Positions 54,881-64,000 of a stretch of DNA of 64,000 nucleotides are shown one piece after another. The DNA is from Bacteroidales bacterium (GTDB lineage Bacteria; Bacteroidota; Bacteroidia; Bacteroidales; F082), in contig JAFGYB010000023.1 in NCBI GenBank assembly GCA_016936355.1, positions 1 to 64,000 on the forward strand, given 5' to 3'. A program made the position numbers and the translations under genes. The first letter of the stretch is position 1, and the number at the start of each line of letters is the position of its first letter. A model generated the notes under the pieces. The model did no database searches. It saw only the letters and a program-made list of their open reading frames with translations, and was not told where the DNA came from.

Positions 54881-56170
54881 TTACAATCCCAGCAAGGATT
54901 CCAGGGGATCTTTCGAACCAAAGAGCATCCTTTCGGGATTTTCCAGCATTTCTTTTACTTTCACCAAAAACCCTACCGACTCGCGGCCATCCACAATGCG
55001 GTGGTCGTAGGACAATGCCACATACATCATTGGGTGAATTTCCACCTTGCCGTTCACGGCAATGGGTCGGTCCACAATGTTGTGCATCCCCAGGATGGCA
55101 CTTTGCGGCGGGTTGATGATCGGCGTGGACATCATGGAACCAAACACCCCACCGTTGGTGATGGTAAAGGTACCGCCTTCCATGTCTTCCAGCGTGATCT
55201 TATTATCCCGGGCTTTCACGGCCAGATCTTTGATGGCCTGTTCAATTTCGTGTAACTGCATCATTTCGGCATTCCGGATCACCGGCACCACCAACCCTTT
55301 AGGAGCACTCACGGCAATGCTGATGTCCACATAATCGAAGGAAACTACTTCGTCGCCCTGCAACTGTGCATTAATCTGCGGGAAATGAGGAATCGCCTCC
55401 GTAACGGCTTTGGTGAAGAAAGACATGAAGCCCAGTCCCACACCGTATTTTTCCTTGAAAATATCTTTGTATTTCCTGCGAATCTCCATGATGGGAGTCA
55501 TATTTACCTCATTGAAGGTGGTGAGCATGGCGGTTTCATTCTTTACGGAAACCAGTCGCTGAGCCAGTTTCTTACGCAGCATACTCATCTTCACACTCTT
55601 CATGTCCCGCCCACCTTTCCAGCTGGTTACTGAAGGCGTTGTGGATGCCACCGGTTGGTTGCCTTTATTTTCCAGGTAAAACTGAACATCTTCTTTTTTG
55701 ATGCGATAGGTCTTGAAGAACTCGAACAGTTCCTTATCGCTCACGCCCTGTTGCTGCATCATTTTACGGGCCAACGGAGAAATCGTCAGATCCACCGGAG
55801 CTTCTTCTTTCTTAGCAGCAGGTTTGGGAGCAGGAGATTCCTTTTTCGGTTCTGATTTTTCAGGCTTCTTTTCTACCTTGGGTTCAGGCTGAGCAGGAGC
55901 TTTTTCCTCCGTTTTTTCCACAACAGTTCCGGCGGCTTCGGTATCAATCACTGCAATGACTGACCCCACCTCTATGGTATCGCCTTCTCCTACCTTCAGT
56001 TCGATCTTTCCGTCGGCTTCAGCAGCCAGGCTCAGGGTTGCTTTGTCTGAATCTATTTCTGCAATATCCTGATCTTTTTCTACCTGCTGACCGTCTTCCA
56101 CCAGCCAGGTTGCCAATTGTACTTCTGTGATGGATTCCCCGGGGCTGGGAACTTTTACTTCGATCTTCAT
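54881..56170 (-). CDS. odhB: 2-oxoglutarate dehydrogenase E2 (dihydrolipoyl succinyltransferase)
   Basis: A 429-residue E2 core enzyme. The N-terminal lipoyl domain has Lys43 in [12 protein letters not shown] Pro/Ala/Lys/Glu-rich linker (about 85-130) leads to a peripheral-subunit-binding domain ([33 protein letters not shown]). The C-terminal catalytic domain has His390 and Asp394 in [10 protein letters not shown]. It transfers the succinyl group from lipoate to CoA in the TCA cycle. It lies 17 bases after the E1 gene, in the same operon; the E3 gene is not in the window. Confidence 0.95.
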   Translation of the reverse strand: MKIEVKVPSPGESITEVQLATWLVEDGQQVEKDQDIAEIDSDKATLSLAAEADGKIELKVGEGDTIEVGSVIAVIDTEAAGTVVEKTEEKAPAQPEPKVEKKPEKSEPKKESPAPKPAAKKEEAPVDLTISPLARKMMQQQGVSDKELFEFFKTYRIKKEDVQFYLENKGNQPVASTTPSVTSWKGGRDMKSVKMSMLRKKLAQRLVSVKNETAMLTTFNEVNMTPIMEIRRKYKDIFKEKYGVGLGFMSFFTKAVTEAIPHFPQINAQLQGDEVVSFDYVDISIAVSAPKGLVVPVIRNAEMMQLHEIEQAIKDLAVKARDNKITLEDMEGGTFTITNGGVFGSMMSTPIINPPQSAILGMHNIVDRPIAVNGKVEIHPMMYVALSYDHRIVDGRESVGFLVKVKEMLENPERMLFGSKDPLESLLGL

Positions 56171-56187
56171 TTTTAAAATCTTAAAAT

Positions 56188-59034
56188 TTATTTCAGCGGT
56201 TTATCACCGGTATGCAATTTACTGTCAATTTGCTGTACGTGGAGCTCTCCCAATTCTTTCTCGAACGACTGCCAGCGGTTTCCGATACACACCATGTCGC
56301 ATTTGATTTCCAAATACGGGCAATCGCACTGTAGGAAAACCTTGTCCACAATTTTCTGCTGACCAATGTTATGGAACCGTGAGGATCCCGTTGCCGGACT
56401 TCCGGAAGCAGGACGGGCCACAAGCGTCAGGCTTTCTCCAAAATGTTTTTTCACATGGAACCAGGCTCCCATATTAGAAGGTTCTTCCTGTGCCCACACA
56501 TAGTCTTTGGCATTCTTATATTTTTCAGTCAGTTCCAGCACTTGTTCACCGGGAAACGGATACAATTGTTCCAGCCGGATCAGGGCAATGGTTTCTTCTT
56601 TCCGTTTTTCCTGTTCTGCCAGCAGATCGTAATATACTTTCCCGGTACAGAACACCAGACGGGTCACTTTTTCAGGATTAACCGCAGCATCATCGATCAC
56701 TTCATTAAACCCACCCCCGGTGAAATCGCTGACGGGTGACATCACCTTGGGATGACGCAACAGGCTTTTGGGGGTAAAAACAATCAACGGTTTACGAATG
56801 GGGCGTTTGATCTGACGACGCAACAAATGGAAGAAATTAGCCGGCGTGGTACAGTTGGCCACCTGAATATTGTTTTCAGCTGTCAATGCAAGATACCGTT
56901 CCATACGGGCACTGGAGTGTTCCGGTCCCTGCCCTTCGTATCCATGAGGCAGGAACATCACCAATCCGTTCATCACATTCCACTTTTCTTCCGCACTGCT
57001 GATAAACTGATCCATGACCACCTGAGCCGTATTGGCAAAGTCTCCAAACTGGGCTTCCCAGATGGTCAGGGCATTGGGTGCTGCCAGTGCATAACCGTAT
57101 TCAAAACCCAACACACCGTATTCCGATAAGGATGAATTATACACCTTAAAATAAGCCTGATCCTCCTGAATGTGATTCAAAGGAACGTATTGCTCTTCCG
57201 AATCTTCCAGTCGCATCACGGAATGCCGGTGTGAAAAAGTACCACGTTCCACATCCTGACCACTAAGCCGCACAGGAATATTCTCTGTCAACAGACTTCC
57301 GTAGGCCAGCAATTCTCCCATCGCCCAATCCAGCATGCCGTCTTTCAGGGCCATATCTTTCCGCTGCTTTTGCAAACGAATGGTTTTTCTGTAAAAATCC
57401 TTGCTTTCGGGAAGATCGGTGATCTTATCGGCAATTTTCAGCAACAGATTCTCAGGTACAGAAGTTGCGGGTGAATGCACAAAATCGGCATCCTTAGCTT
57501 TTGGGATGCCTTTCCATATATCCTGAAGGAAATTAGAGATCTGTGCCTTCTCATGATTCTTGGAACTTTCGTAGTTCTGCTCCAGTTTGTCGTTGAAATG
57601 ATTCTCATCACCTACGCATTCTTCTTCGGTTACCACGCTTTGCTGCAGCAATTCCTGTTTGTAAATAGCATAAGCATCCTGGTGTTTTTCGATGGCTTTG
57701 TAAAGCAATGGCTGAGTAAACCGGGGTTCGTCACCCTCGTTGTGGCCGTACCGGCGATAACACAAGATATCGATAAACACATCCCTGTGAAATTTGTTCC
57801 GAAATTCCATAGCCAACTGAACAGTGAATACCACGGCTTCTGCATCATCGCCATTCACATGAAAGACCGGCGAAAGCGTTGTTTTGGCTACATCAGTACA
57901 ATAGGTACTGCTTCGGGCATCCAGATAATTTGTGGTAAAGCCCACCTGGTTATTGATCACCAGGTGAATGGTACCCCCGGTAGAATAGCCGTTCAGATCC
58001 GACATCTGGATCACTTCATACACCACTCCCTGTCCGGCAATGGAGGAATCGCCATGGATCAGGATCGGAGCAATTTTATCGCGATCACCTTTTGTATACT
58101 GATCAATTTTTGATCGCGTAATACCTTCCACCACAGGGTCTACTGCCTCCAAATGCGATGGGTTAGGCGACAGGGTAAATTTTACTTTTTTGCCCTTACT
58201 GGTTTTTCTTTCAATGGTATAGCCCAGATGGTATTTCACATCCCCCAGCAAAGTTTCATCGGCATATTCCATGCCTTCAAACTCATAGAATACCTCTTCA
58301 AAAGGCTTCCTCAGAATATTCACCAGTACGTTCAACCGTCCACGATGCGACATCCCGATCACAAATTCCTCAATTCCCAATTCGGTACCTTTTTCCATAA
58401 CGGCATCCAATGCAGGAATCAATGCTTCTGCTCCTTCCAGGGAAAAACGTTTTTGACCCGGGAATTTCTTTTGCAGGAATTTTTCGAAATAGACCGCTCT
58501 GCGCAGTTTCTTCAGGATCAGTTTCTTTTCTTCAACAGTATAATGGGGAGTATTCTTTGTTTTTTCAAAATAGGAACGCAGCCAGCCCACCATTTCCAGG
58601 TCGCGGATAAACATATATTCTACTCCCAGAGAATGACAGTAGGTTTCATCCAGAAAAGCGATAATATCTTTTAGTTTGGCGGGTCCCAAACCTACTTCAT
58701 TACCTGCCAGAAATGTACGGTCCAGATCCTTGGATTCCAGTCCGTAATTTTCAATATCCAGAGTAGGTCGGTATTCTCTTCTTTTTCGAACCGGATTGGT
58801 TTTGGTGAACAAATGGCCGCGCCGGCGATAGTCATTGATCAGATTGATCACCTTAAATTCATCGGGGGTTTCCAATTCGTCGGAACCGGAACTATAGGAG
58901 TTTATGGCAAACTCAAAACCTTCAAAAAACATTCTCCAGCCCGGTTCAACCGAGTCGGGATCTTCCTGAAACCTTTTATAAAGGTCCTCAATAACAGCAG
59001 GATCCGAATTATTTAAAAAATTTAAATCATCCAT
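56188..59034 (-). CDS. sucA: 2-oxoglutarate dehydrogenase E1
   Basis: A 948-residue thiamine-diphosphate-dependent decarboxylase of the 2-oxoglutarate dehydrogenase complex. The N-terminal E2-binding region starts [28 protein letters not shown]. Core motifs include [33 protein letters not shown], the TDP-binding [20 protein letters not shown] and [12 protein letters not shown]. The length matches the bacterial E1o family. It is first in the operon with odhB, and a -7 promoter lies at 59058-59065. Confidence 0.96.
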   Translation of the reverse strand: MDDLNFLNNSDPAVIEDLYKRFQEDPDSVEPGWRMFFEGFEFAINSYSSGSDELETPDEFKVINLINDYRRRGHLFTKTNPVRKRREYRPTLDIENYGLESKDLDRTFLAGNEVGLGPAKLKDIIAFLDETYCHSLGVEYMFIRDLEMVGWLRSYFEKTKNTPHYTVEEKKLILKKLRRAVYFEKFLQKKFPGQKRFSLEGAEALIPALDAVMEKGTELGIEEFVIGMSHRGRLNVLVNILRKPFEEVFYEFEGMEYADETLLGDVKYHLGYTIERKTSKGKKVKFTLSPNPSHLEAVDPVVEGITRSKIDQYTKGDRDKIAPILIHGDSSIAGQGVVYEVIQMSDLNGYSTGGTIHLVINNQVGFTTNYLDARSSTYCTDVAKTTLSPVFHVNGDDAEAVVFTVQLAMEFRNKFHRDVFIDILCYRRYGHNEGDEPRFTQPLLYKAIEKHQDAYAIYKQELLQQSVVTEEECVGDENHFNDKLEQNYESSKNHEKAQISNFLQDIWKGIPKAKDADFVHSPATSVPENLLLKIADKITDLPESKDFYRKTIRLQKQRKDMALKDGMLDWAMGELLAYGSLLTENIPVRLSGQDVERGTFSHRHSVMRLEDSEEQYVPLNHIQEDQAYFKVYNSSLSEYGVLGFEYGYALAAPNALTIWEAQFGDFANTAQVVMDQFISSAEEKWNVMNGLVMFLPHGYEGQGPEHSSARMERYLALTAENNIQVANCTTPANFFHLLRRQIKRPIRKPLIVFTPKSLLRHPKVMSPVSDFTGGGFNEVIDDAAVNPEKVTRLVFCTGKVYYDLLAEQEKRKEETIALIRLEQLYPFPGEQVLELTEKYKNAKDYVWAQEEPSNMGAWFHVKKHFGESLTLVARPASGSPATGSSRFHNIGQQKIVDKVFLQCDCPYLEIKCDMVCIGNRWQSFEKELGELHVQQIDSKLHTGDKPLK

Positions 59035-59057
59035 TTATTTCGGAAATAATTTAAGTA

Positions 59058-59065
59058 CAAAAGTA
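59058..59065 (-). promoter_or_regulatory. -7 promoter element of sucA-odhB
   Basis: The minus strand reads TACTTTTG, matching TAnnTTTG, 23 bases upstream of the sucA start. It sits in a short inverted repeat, AGTAC-AAAA-GTACT. Confidence 0.5.
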
Positions 59066-59171
59066 CTAATTTTTTTACACAGGAAAGGCCGGGAAAAAAC
59101 TATAAAAGTCTTAAAAAATAACGCAGTTCGTGCATCGATACACAACAAAGTAATGGCTAGAAATCAAGAAA

Positions 59172-59199
59172 AAAGGTCGACTCAAATGAGCCGACCTTT
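59172..59199 (-). terminator. Terminator after the first ferredoxin gene
   Basis: AAAGGTCG and CGACCTTT form an 8-bp stem, continued after one mismatch by CTC/GAG, with loop AAAT. On the minus strand it is followed by a T-rich tract. Confidence 0.8.
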
Positions 59200-59223
59200 A
59201 CACTTAAAAAAGTGAATAACTTT

Positions 59224-59394
59224 TTATTCCGGGTGAATGGCTTCTACAGGGCAAACATCTGCGCAAGCTCCGCAATCAGTACATAAATCGGCGTCGATTA
59301 CATATACATCCCCTTCAGAGATAGCCTCTACCGGACATTCATCAATGCAACTGCCACAAGCAGTACACAAATCGGGATCAATTTTATAGGCCAT
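59224..59394 (-). CDS. 2[4Fe-4S] ferredoxin
   Basis: A 56-residue small ferredoxin read directly from the minus strand: MAYKIDPDLCTACGSCIDECP in the first half and CTDCGACADVCP in the second. All eight cluster ligands are present (Cys 10, 13, 16, 20, 38, 41, 44, 48), so two [4Fe-4S] clusters are expected. It is a cytoplasmic electron carrier, probably the partner of the divergent KorAB oxidoreductase. It has its own -7 promoter at 59428-59435 and a terminator at 59172-59199. It is nearly identical in layout to the second ferredoxin upstream. Confidence 0.93.
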   Translation of the reverse strand: MAYKIDPDLCTACGSCIDECPVEAISEGDVYVIDADLCTDCGACADVCPVEAIHPE

Positions 59395-59427
59395 AGCTAC
59401 TAAATTTTTTAATTTTTAAAACGGTGG

Positions 59428-59435
59428 CAAAGTTA
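59428..59435 (-). promoter_or_regulatory. -7 promoter element of the first ferredoxin gene
   Basis: The minus strand reads TAACTTTG, matching TAnnTTTG, 33 bases upstream of the start at 59394. The two tandem ferredoxin genes are thus separately transcribed. Confidence 0.5.
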
Positions 59436-59516
59436 TAATTATTAATAACATCGCAGAATCCAATTAAAAAAATATTCCCTTTACCTGCAATTATAGAACG
59501 CTTCAAAATAAGACAC

Positions 59517-59550
59517 AAAAAACCCCGCATGAATTCATGCGGGGTTTTTT
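59517..59550. terminator. Terminator between the two ferredoxin genes
   Basis: CCCCGCATGAA and TTCATGCGGGG form an uninterrupted palindrome, 11 bases on each arm, flanked by six A and six T. It ends transcription of the Asp-ligand ferredoxin gene before the second ferredoxin gene. Confidence 0.88.
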
Positions 59551-59569
59551 TAACATTTCATTGCGGATG

Positions 59570-59740
59570 TTATTCCGGCATGATAGCCTCAGTGGGGCAA
59601 ACATCCACACAGGCAGCATCGTCGGTACATTTTTCAGCATCAATTACATAAACATCTCCTTCCGAAATGGCATCAAATGCACATTCATCGATGCAGGCAC
59701 CACAGGCGGTACATAAATCGGGATCAATTTTATAAGCCAT
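59570..59740 (-). CDS. Ferredoxin with a CxxDxxC cluster motif
   Basis: A 56-residue paralogue of the neighbouring ferredoxin, starting MAYKIDPDLCTACGACIDEC. The first binding motif is complete (Cys 10, 13, 16, 20). The second reads CTDDAACVDVCP, with Asp41 where the paralogue has Cys, giving Cys38-Asp41-Cys44-Cys48. An Asp at this position is known from Pyrococcus furiosus-type ferredoxins, where it ligates a [4Fe-4S] cluster that readily converts to [3Fe-4S]. I chose ATG 59740, matching the paralogue, over an upstream start at 59770. The Pro after the fourth Cys is also replaced, by Ala. Confidence 0.9.
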   Translation of the reverse strand: MAYKIDPDLCTACGACIDECAFDAISEGDVYVIDAEKCTDDAACVDVCPTEAIMPE

Positions 59741-59767
59741 AATTTCACTTTTTTGGGTTTGAAGAAA

Positions 59768-59775
59768 CAAATATA
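59768..59775 (-). promoter_or_regulatory. -7 promoter element of the CxxDxxC ferredoxin gene
   Basis: The minus strand reads TATATTTG, matching TAnnTTTG, 27 bases upstream of the start at 59740. Confidence 0.55.
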
Positions 59776-60029
59776 AAATGAAACTCCTTTAGTGTGAATA
59801 AATAAACAAGCTAAAACATTATTTTTACTCAATCTTAATTGTCCGATTTTAGCCCTTTTTAGAATTTAGATTGTGTATAATTAAGCCCTCACCCCTGTGA
59901 AATTCTAACAATTTTTATTTGTATCTTATTAATTATGAGCTATTTATAACACATCTGATTTATTTATATATTTTATTCAATCGTTTTAAAAAAAAAGGGT
60001 CTGTTTGATGTCAGGGAAAAGAATTGCCG

Positions 60030-60037
60030 TAATTTTG
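60030..60037 (+). promoter_or_regulatory. Promoter (-33/-7) of korAB
   Basis: TAATTTTG matches TAnnTTTG, and TTTG at 60004-60007 lies 22 bases upstream, as expected for the -33 element. The leader before ATG 60067 would be about 25 bases. Confidence 0.65.
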
Positions 60038-60066
60038 CCGATACCATTAACCGTAATTTTAGAGTA

Positions 60067-61908
60067 ATGAAAAAAGATAAAGTAGTTGAAATTGAAGAGG
60101 CGGTCGTGAGATTTGCGGGTGATTCCGGAGACGGAATGCAGCTGACCGGCAGTCTGTTCTCTGATTCAACAGCCTTTGCGGGAAACGATTTTGCTACGTT
60201 CCCTGACTTTCCTTCAGAAATCAGGGCTCCCCAGGGCACCGTATCCGGCGTATCAGGATTTCAGATCCATTTCGGACACAAAAGCATTTATACCACCGGT
60301 GATTTGGCTGACGTATTGGTTGCCATGAACCCGGCTTCACTCATTGCCAACCTGAAGTGGGTGAAAAACGATGCTATCCTGATCGTAAACAGCGATGAGT
60401 TCACCGATAAAAACCTGGAGAAAGCCGGTTATCTGACCAATCCGCTGGATGACGAAACCTTGTCGGGTCACCTGGTCGTTCAGGTTCCGCTGAATACGTT
60501 GACCTATGAGGCTGTAAAAGAGTTGGATTTGGATAACAAGTCTGTAATGAAGTCTAAAAACATGTTCGCACTGGGCATCATCTTTTATCTCTTCAATCGC
60601 GACTACACCAAAACCTATTCATTTTTCGAAAATAAGTTCAAGAAAAATCCACTGGTTGTCGAAGCCAACAAAAAAGTACTGCAGGCAGGATATAATTTTG
60701 CCGAAACACTGGAAGTGATCAAAAACACTTTCCGTATTGAAAAAGCAGAGCTGGAAAAGGGACGCTACCGCAATGTAACCGGAAACCAGGCCACTGCCTG
60801 GGGACTGATGGCAGCAGCTGAACGTTCAGGACGCAACCTGTTTCTGGGTTCCTACCCCATTACTCCGGCTACCGATATCTTGCAGGAACTGGCCAAACAC
60901 AAACAGTTCACCTGCATCACCCAGCAAGCCGAAGATGAAATCGCCGGTATTGTTTCTACCATCGGCGCCAGCTATGCAGGTTCCATGGCCGTCACCACCA
61001 CATCCGGCCCCGGGTTGTCGCTGAAAAGTGAAGCCATCGGACTGGCAGTGATGACCGAATTGCCCATGGTGATCGTGGATGTACAGCGCGGAGGTCCTTC
61101 CACCGGATTGCCCACCAAATCGGAGCAGTCGGATTTGATGCAGGCATTGTACGGTCGCAACGGTGATGCCCCGGTGATTGTAATCGCGGCCACCAGTGCT
61201 ACCGATGCTTTTTATTCAGCCTATGAAGCTGCCAAACTGGCCATGGAGCATATGACTCCGGTCATTTTGCTTACCGATGGGTCCATCGGAAACGGCTCTG
61301 AAGTATTCAAAATCATCAAAACAGCCGATCTTCCGCCCATCAATCCGCCCATTGCCAAAGCCAATGATCCGGAATACAAACCCTACAAAAGGAATCCCCA
61401 AACGCTGGCCCGTCAGTGGGCCATTCCGGGAACACCCGGTTTGAGACACCGGTTGGGGGGTCTGGAAAAAGAAGACATTACGGGTAACGTATCGCACGAT
61501 CCGTTGAACCACGAAAAAATGATGCAGCTGCGTCAGGAAAAAGTGGACAAAGTAGCTGATTTTATTCCCGAACTAAAAATAGATGGTAACGAAGGTGCCG
61601 ACCTGCTGGTTGTTGGCTGGGGAAGTACCTACGGTGTTTTGATGACTACCGTTGAGGAAATGCAGAACGAAGGCAAATCTGTCAGCATGGTTCAGTTCAA
61701 ACACATCATGCCGTTGCCCAAAAACGTCCGCGAAGTGTTCTCCAAATTCAAGAAAATTGTGGTTTGCGAAAACAACATGGGACAGTTTGTGAATTACCTG
61801 CGCATGCAGCTTCCCGAATTCAGATACGAACAATACAATAAGGTGCAGGGATTGCCCTTCATGGTATCTGAACTGAAACAGAAATTTGAATCGCTCTTAA
61901 ACGAATAG
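60067..61908 (+). CDS. korA: 2-oxoacid:ferredoxin oxidoreductase, gamma-alpha fused subunit
   Basis: A 613-residue subunit. The N-terminal gamma domain (about 8-190) starts VVRFAGDSGDGMQLTGSLF and the C-terminal alpha domain carries the GSYPITPATDILQELAKH motif and TTTSGPGLSLKSEAIGLAV. With KorB it oxidatively decarboxylates 2-oxoglutarate to succinyl-CoA, reducing ferredoxin. The gamma-alpha fusion with a separate beta subunit is the KorAB layout, but other 2-oxoacids cannot be excluded. It is followed two bases later by korB and divergent from two ferredoxin genes. Confidence 0.93.
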   Translation: MKKDKVVEIEEAVVRFAGDSGDGMQLTGSLFSDSTAFAGNDFATFPDFPSEIRAPQGTVSGVSGFQIHFGHKSIYTTGDLADVLVAMNPASLIANLKWVKNDAILIVNSDEFTDKNLEKAGYLTNPLDDETLSGHLVVQVPLNTLTYEAVKELDLDNKSVMKSKNMFALGIIFYLFNRDYTKTYSFFENKFKKNPLVVEANKKVLQAGYNFAETLEVIKNTFRIEKAELEKGRYRNVTGNQATAWGLMAAAERSGRNLFLGSYPITPATDILQELAKHKQFTCITQQAEDEIAGIVSTIGASYAGSMAVTTTSGPGLSLKSEAIGLAVMTELPMVIVDVQRGGPSTGLPTKSEQSDLMQALYGRNGDAPVIVIAATSATDAFYSAYEAAKLAMEHMTPVILLTDGSIGNGSEVFKIIKTADLPPINPPIAKANDPEYKPYKRNPQTLARQWAIPGTPGLRHRLGGLEKEDITGNVSHDPLNHEKMMQLRQEKVDKVADFIPELKIDGNEGADLLVVGWGSTYGVLMTTVEEMQNEGKSVSMVQFKHIMPLPKNVREVFSKFKKIVVCENNMGQFVNYLRMQLPEFRYEQYNKVQGLPFMVSELKQKFESLLNE

Positions 61909-61910
61909 AC

Positions 61911-62954
61911 ATGGAACAAAAAGTAGAACCTAAAGCAATCACACTTTCAAAAGAGGATTTTGGAAGCGATCAAATGGTTAAATGGTGTCCGGGTTGTGGT
62001 GATCATGCCATCTTACGATCCGTAGAAAATGTATTCCCTAAAGTAGGGGAACAACTGGGATACAGCAAAGAAGATTTTGTTGTGGTTTCAGGTATTGGTT
62101 GTTCTTCGCGCTTTCCTTATTATATGAACACCTATGGGATCCACGGTATTCACGGTCGTCCGGCCCCGCTGGCCATGGGCATCAAGCTGGCCAACCCCAA
62201 ACTGAGTGTCTGGCTCATCAGTGGCGACGGTGACTCCATGGCTATTGGCGGAAACCACTTCATCCACATTGCCCGTAGAAATCCCGACATCAATTATCTG
62301 ATGTTTAACAATAAAATTTACGGATTGACCAAAGGACAGTATTCGCCTACTACCCCGAAAGGACAAAAAACAAAAACCTCTCCTCAGGGGAGTTTTGAAA
62401 TGCCTTTCAATCCGGGCGAACTGGTGATTGGTGCCCGGGGAAAATTCTTCGCCCGTGCACTGGATTCCAATCCGAAGCTGATGCAGGAAGTTTTCCTGGC
62501 TGCTGCTTTGCACCATGGAGCCTCGATTGTTGAGATACTGCAAAATTGCGTCATCTTCAACAATAAAATCCATGCACTGATCACCAATAAGGAAACCAAA
62601 GACGACAACCAGATCGTTCTGGAAGCCGGCAAACCCATGTTGTTTGGAAAGGAAAAAGAAAAAGGGCTGAAGCTCGAAGGAACCAAACTAAAAGTAGTGA
62701 CTTTAGGGAAAGACGGTGTAACACTGGATGATATTCTGGTACACGATCCCACTACAGATGATGCAGGCATTCATATGATGCTCGCATCCATGGCTCCTCC
62801 GGAATTTCCGGCAGCTTTTGGTGTGATACGTTCCGTGGAATCCGAAACACTGGAGGATGCAGTCTGGAATTCAGTGGAACACGAAAAAGCCACTTCGCCC
62901 ATCAAAAACATGGACGATCTGATGAACAGTGGAAACACCTGGGAAATTGAATAG
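61911..62954 (+). CDS. korB: 2-oxoacid:ferredoxin oxidoreductase beta subunit
   Basis: A 347-residue thiamine-diphosphate-binding subunit. Cluster ligands for one [4Fe-4S] are visible as WCPGCGDH near the N-terminus, GIGCSSR, and a later Cys in ILQNCVIF. The TDP motif is GDGDSMAIGGNH, followed by NNKIYGLTKGQYSPTT. It completes the KorAB enzyme with the upstream gene. The partner ferredoxins are encoded separately and divergently. A strong terminator follows. Confidence 0.95.
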   Translation: MEQKVEPKAITLSKEDFGSDQMVKWCPGCGDHAILRSVENVFPKVGEQLGYSKEDFVVVSGIGCSSRFPYYMNTYGIHGIHGRPAPLAMGIKLANPKLSVWLISGDGDSMAIGGNHFIHIARRNPDINYLMFNNKIYGLTKGQYSPTTPKGQKTKTSPQGSFEMPFNPGELVIGARGKFFARALDSNPKLMQEVFLAAALHHGASIVEILQNCVIFNNKIHALITNKETKDDNQIVLEAGKPMLFGKEKEKGLKLEGTKLKVVTLGKDGVTLDDILVHDPTTDDAGIHMMLASMAPPEFPAAFGVIRSVESETLEDAVWNSVEHEKATSPIKNMDDLMNSGNTWEIE

Positions 62955-62971
62955 ATTTCGACTTTAGTTTA

Positions 62972-63001
62972 AAAAAGCCGGCCAAATGAGCCGGCTTTTT
63001 T
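62972..63001 (+). terminator. Terminator of korAB
   Basis: GCCGGC and GCCGGC pair as a stem extended by A- and T-runs (AAAAAGCCGGC / GCCGGCTTTTT), with a 7-base loop, 18 bases after the korB stop. Confidence 0.9.
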
Positions 63002-63189
63002 TATGGCATCCATTTTCTTGGATGAAATATCCATTTTTTCCCTTTGAAACGCAAACGATTTCAGAATAAAAAGTAACGATACCATTTTATCAAATTAAAT
63101 CACATGTTACTGTAATGCAACTGTTTAATTTTACTATTCAGATGAACTATTGATTTATTACAACCCGAAACCACGTATTTAAAAAGATT

Positions 63190-63197
63190 TACTTTTG
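63190..63197 (+). promoter_or_regulatory. -7 promoter element of pyk
   Basis: TACTTTTG matches TAnnTTTG, 19 bases upstream of ATG 63217. Confidence 0.6.
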
Positions 63198-63216
63198 CAA
63201 AAAACAAATCATTCCT

Positions 63217-64000
63217 ATGGCACGAAAAGTGAAAATTGTAGCCACGCTGGGACCCGCAACCGACAATCCGGCAACCATCAATAAACTGATCAGAGCAGGG
63301 GTCAATGTATTTCGGCTGAACTTCTCCTACGGAAGTCACGAAAGTCACCGGGCCAGCTGTGAACGCATCCGGGAAGCAGCAGAAAAACAAGGCAAGGATG
63401 TGGCCATCATGCAGGACATTTGCGGACCGAAGATCCGGATCAAAGGCATGAAAGGCACCCGTGAAATCAGAAAAGGAGATATTTTATACCTCTCCAAAAA
63501 AGCCCATGGCGATGCCTTTTCCATCACGTATCCCCAGTTGATCGATCAATTGCAAACAGGGGACGAAATCTTTTTTGCCGACGGTTCGGTTAAAGTCAGA
63601 GTTGATTCAAAAGATGAGGAAACACTGGTGCTGAAGGCTCTGACCCGGGGTATGCTGCGTGAGGGAAAAGGGGTAAACATCCCCAAGTCAGGGATTGCCA
63701 TGTCAGCACTGACGGAAAAAGACAAAAGCGATTTACGCTTTGCGGCTGAAATTGGCATTGATCTGGTGGCTGTTTCCTTTGTTGAAAGCAGAGAAGATGT
63801 TTTGGAAGCCAAAAATATTTTAAAAGCAAACCATTCCGATGCCTGGGTGATTGCGAAGATTGAGCGGAAAGGAGCCCTGAAAAACCTGGACGAAATCCTC
63901 ACAGAAGCTGACGGACTCATGGTAGCCCGAGGTGATTTGGGTGTCGAATCAGGTCTCTATACGTTGCCGGCGCTACAAAAAGAGATCATCCGAAAGGCCA
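63217..64000 (+). CDS. pyk: Pyruvate kinase (3' end outside the window)
   Basis: The first 261 codons of a pyruvate kinase, which makes pyruvate and ATP from phosphoenolpyruvate and ADP. Read from the sequence: MARKVKIVATLGPATDNPATINKL with the substrate-binding FRLNFSYGSHESH, then DICGPKIRIKGM, the B-domain (about 70-165), and the active-site IAKIERKGALKNLDEILTEADGLMVARGDLGVE. No stop occurs before the window ends, and the C-terminal regulatory domain is missing here. It has its own promoter after the korAB terminator. Confidence 0.96.
   Translation, partial: MARKVKIVATLGPATDNPATINKLIRAGVNVFRLNFSYGSHESHRASCERIREAAEKQGKDVAIMQDICGPKIRIKGMKGTREIRKGDILYLSKKAHGDAFSITYPQLIDQLQTGDEIFFADGSVKVRVDSKDEETLVLKALTRGMLREGKGVNIPKSGIAMSALTEKDKSDLRFAAEIGIDLVAVSFVESREDVLEAKNILKANHSDAWVIAKIERKGALKNLDEILTEADGLMVARGDLGVESGLYTLPALQKEIIRKA

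Larger units (their letters stand above)
59741..60066. other. Divergent control region between ferredoxin and korA
   Basis: A 326-base AT-rich spacer. It contains a minus-strand -7 element for the ferredoxin gene (59768-59775) and a complete -33/-7 promoter for korA (60004-60037). No gene or strong hairpin is seen in the rest. Confidence 0.6.

Noticed and set aside
57475-58113. A 212-codon open frame antisense to sucA.
   Set aside because: The E1 gene on the other strand has clear catalytic motifs throughout; the antisense frame has no start context or family features.
1-64000. tRNA, rRNA or riboswitch sequences.
   Set aside because: Reading through the intergenic regions I saw no tRNA T-arm signature, rRNA-like block or recognisable riboswitch core; a covariance-model search was not possible here.

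Overview
The window looks like chromosomal core DNA of a Bacteroidota bacterium, most likely of the Bacteroidales/Marinilabiliales type. The reasons are the recurrent -7 promoter element TAnnTTTG ahead of about twenty genes, a CarboxypepD_reg/TonB-dependent receptor, a two-copy OmpH/Skp set beside BamA with a DUF6089 barrel, an archaeal/eukaryote-type ProRS, a TGS-fused uridine-kinase-like protein and several Bacteroidota-style lipoproteins. I found no rRNA, tRNA, CRISPR array, insertion sequence, integrase or phage gene. Family assignments come from reading motifs, not from database searches.

Layout. 1-2.3 kb: a histidine kinase/response regulator pair. 2.3-11 kb: a leucine / branched-chain acyl-CoA degradation locus. 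The minus-strand operon runs carboxyltransferase, methylglutaconyl-CoA hydratase, biotin carboxylase, acyl-CoA dehydrogenase, CoA-transferase A and B, and a small membrane protein; an HMG-CoA-lyase-like gene is divergent. 11-21 kb: a Bax-like glucosaminidase, an MBL hydrolase, adenine deaminase, an ArsR regulator, an Ig-like lipoprotein with an FKBP lipoprotein, a sirtuin, malate dehydrogenase and an acyl-CoA synthetase. 21.5-28.2 kb: a tripartite RND efflux operon with its own TetR regulator. 28-36.8 kb: a TGS/nucleoside kinase, an epimerase, a MarR regulator divergent from a TonB-dependent receptor with a shared palindrome between them, an Mpo1-like protein, MazG and ProRS. 36.9-41.3 kb: a Tyr/Trp-rich lipoprotein, a FadL-like porin and a TPR-like exported protein. 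41.5-48 kb: NAD kinase, then an envelope operon (DUF6089, UppS, BamA, two Skp-like chaperones). 48-54.8 kb: gamma-carbonic anhydrase, NadB, a class C beta-lactamase-fold hydrolase, a roughly 0.9 kb stretch holding a 200-bp-period tandem repeat with two 45-codon frames, Sua5 and a PD40 propeller protein. 54.9-63 kb: 2-oxoglutarate dehydrogenase E2/E1, two tandem 56-residue ferredoxins and the divergent KorAB ferredoxin oxidoreductase. The window ends inside pyruvate kinase.

How the genes fit together. The 2-11 kb locus can take isovaleryl-type CoA esters to acetoacetyl-CoA and acetyl-CoA, and the 55-63 kb block oxidises 2-oxoglutarate by an NAD-linked and a ferredoxin-linked route, so a metabolically flexible (respiratory/facultative) lifestyle is plausible. 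The items most worth a second look are the tandem repeat with paired small frames (51866-52220), the ferredoxin with an Asp in place of a cluster Cys (59570-59740), the lyase-like protein lacking the catalytic Cys loop (10002-11012), and the 16-bp palindrome on the TonB-receptor promoter (31716-31731).
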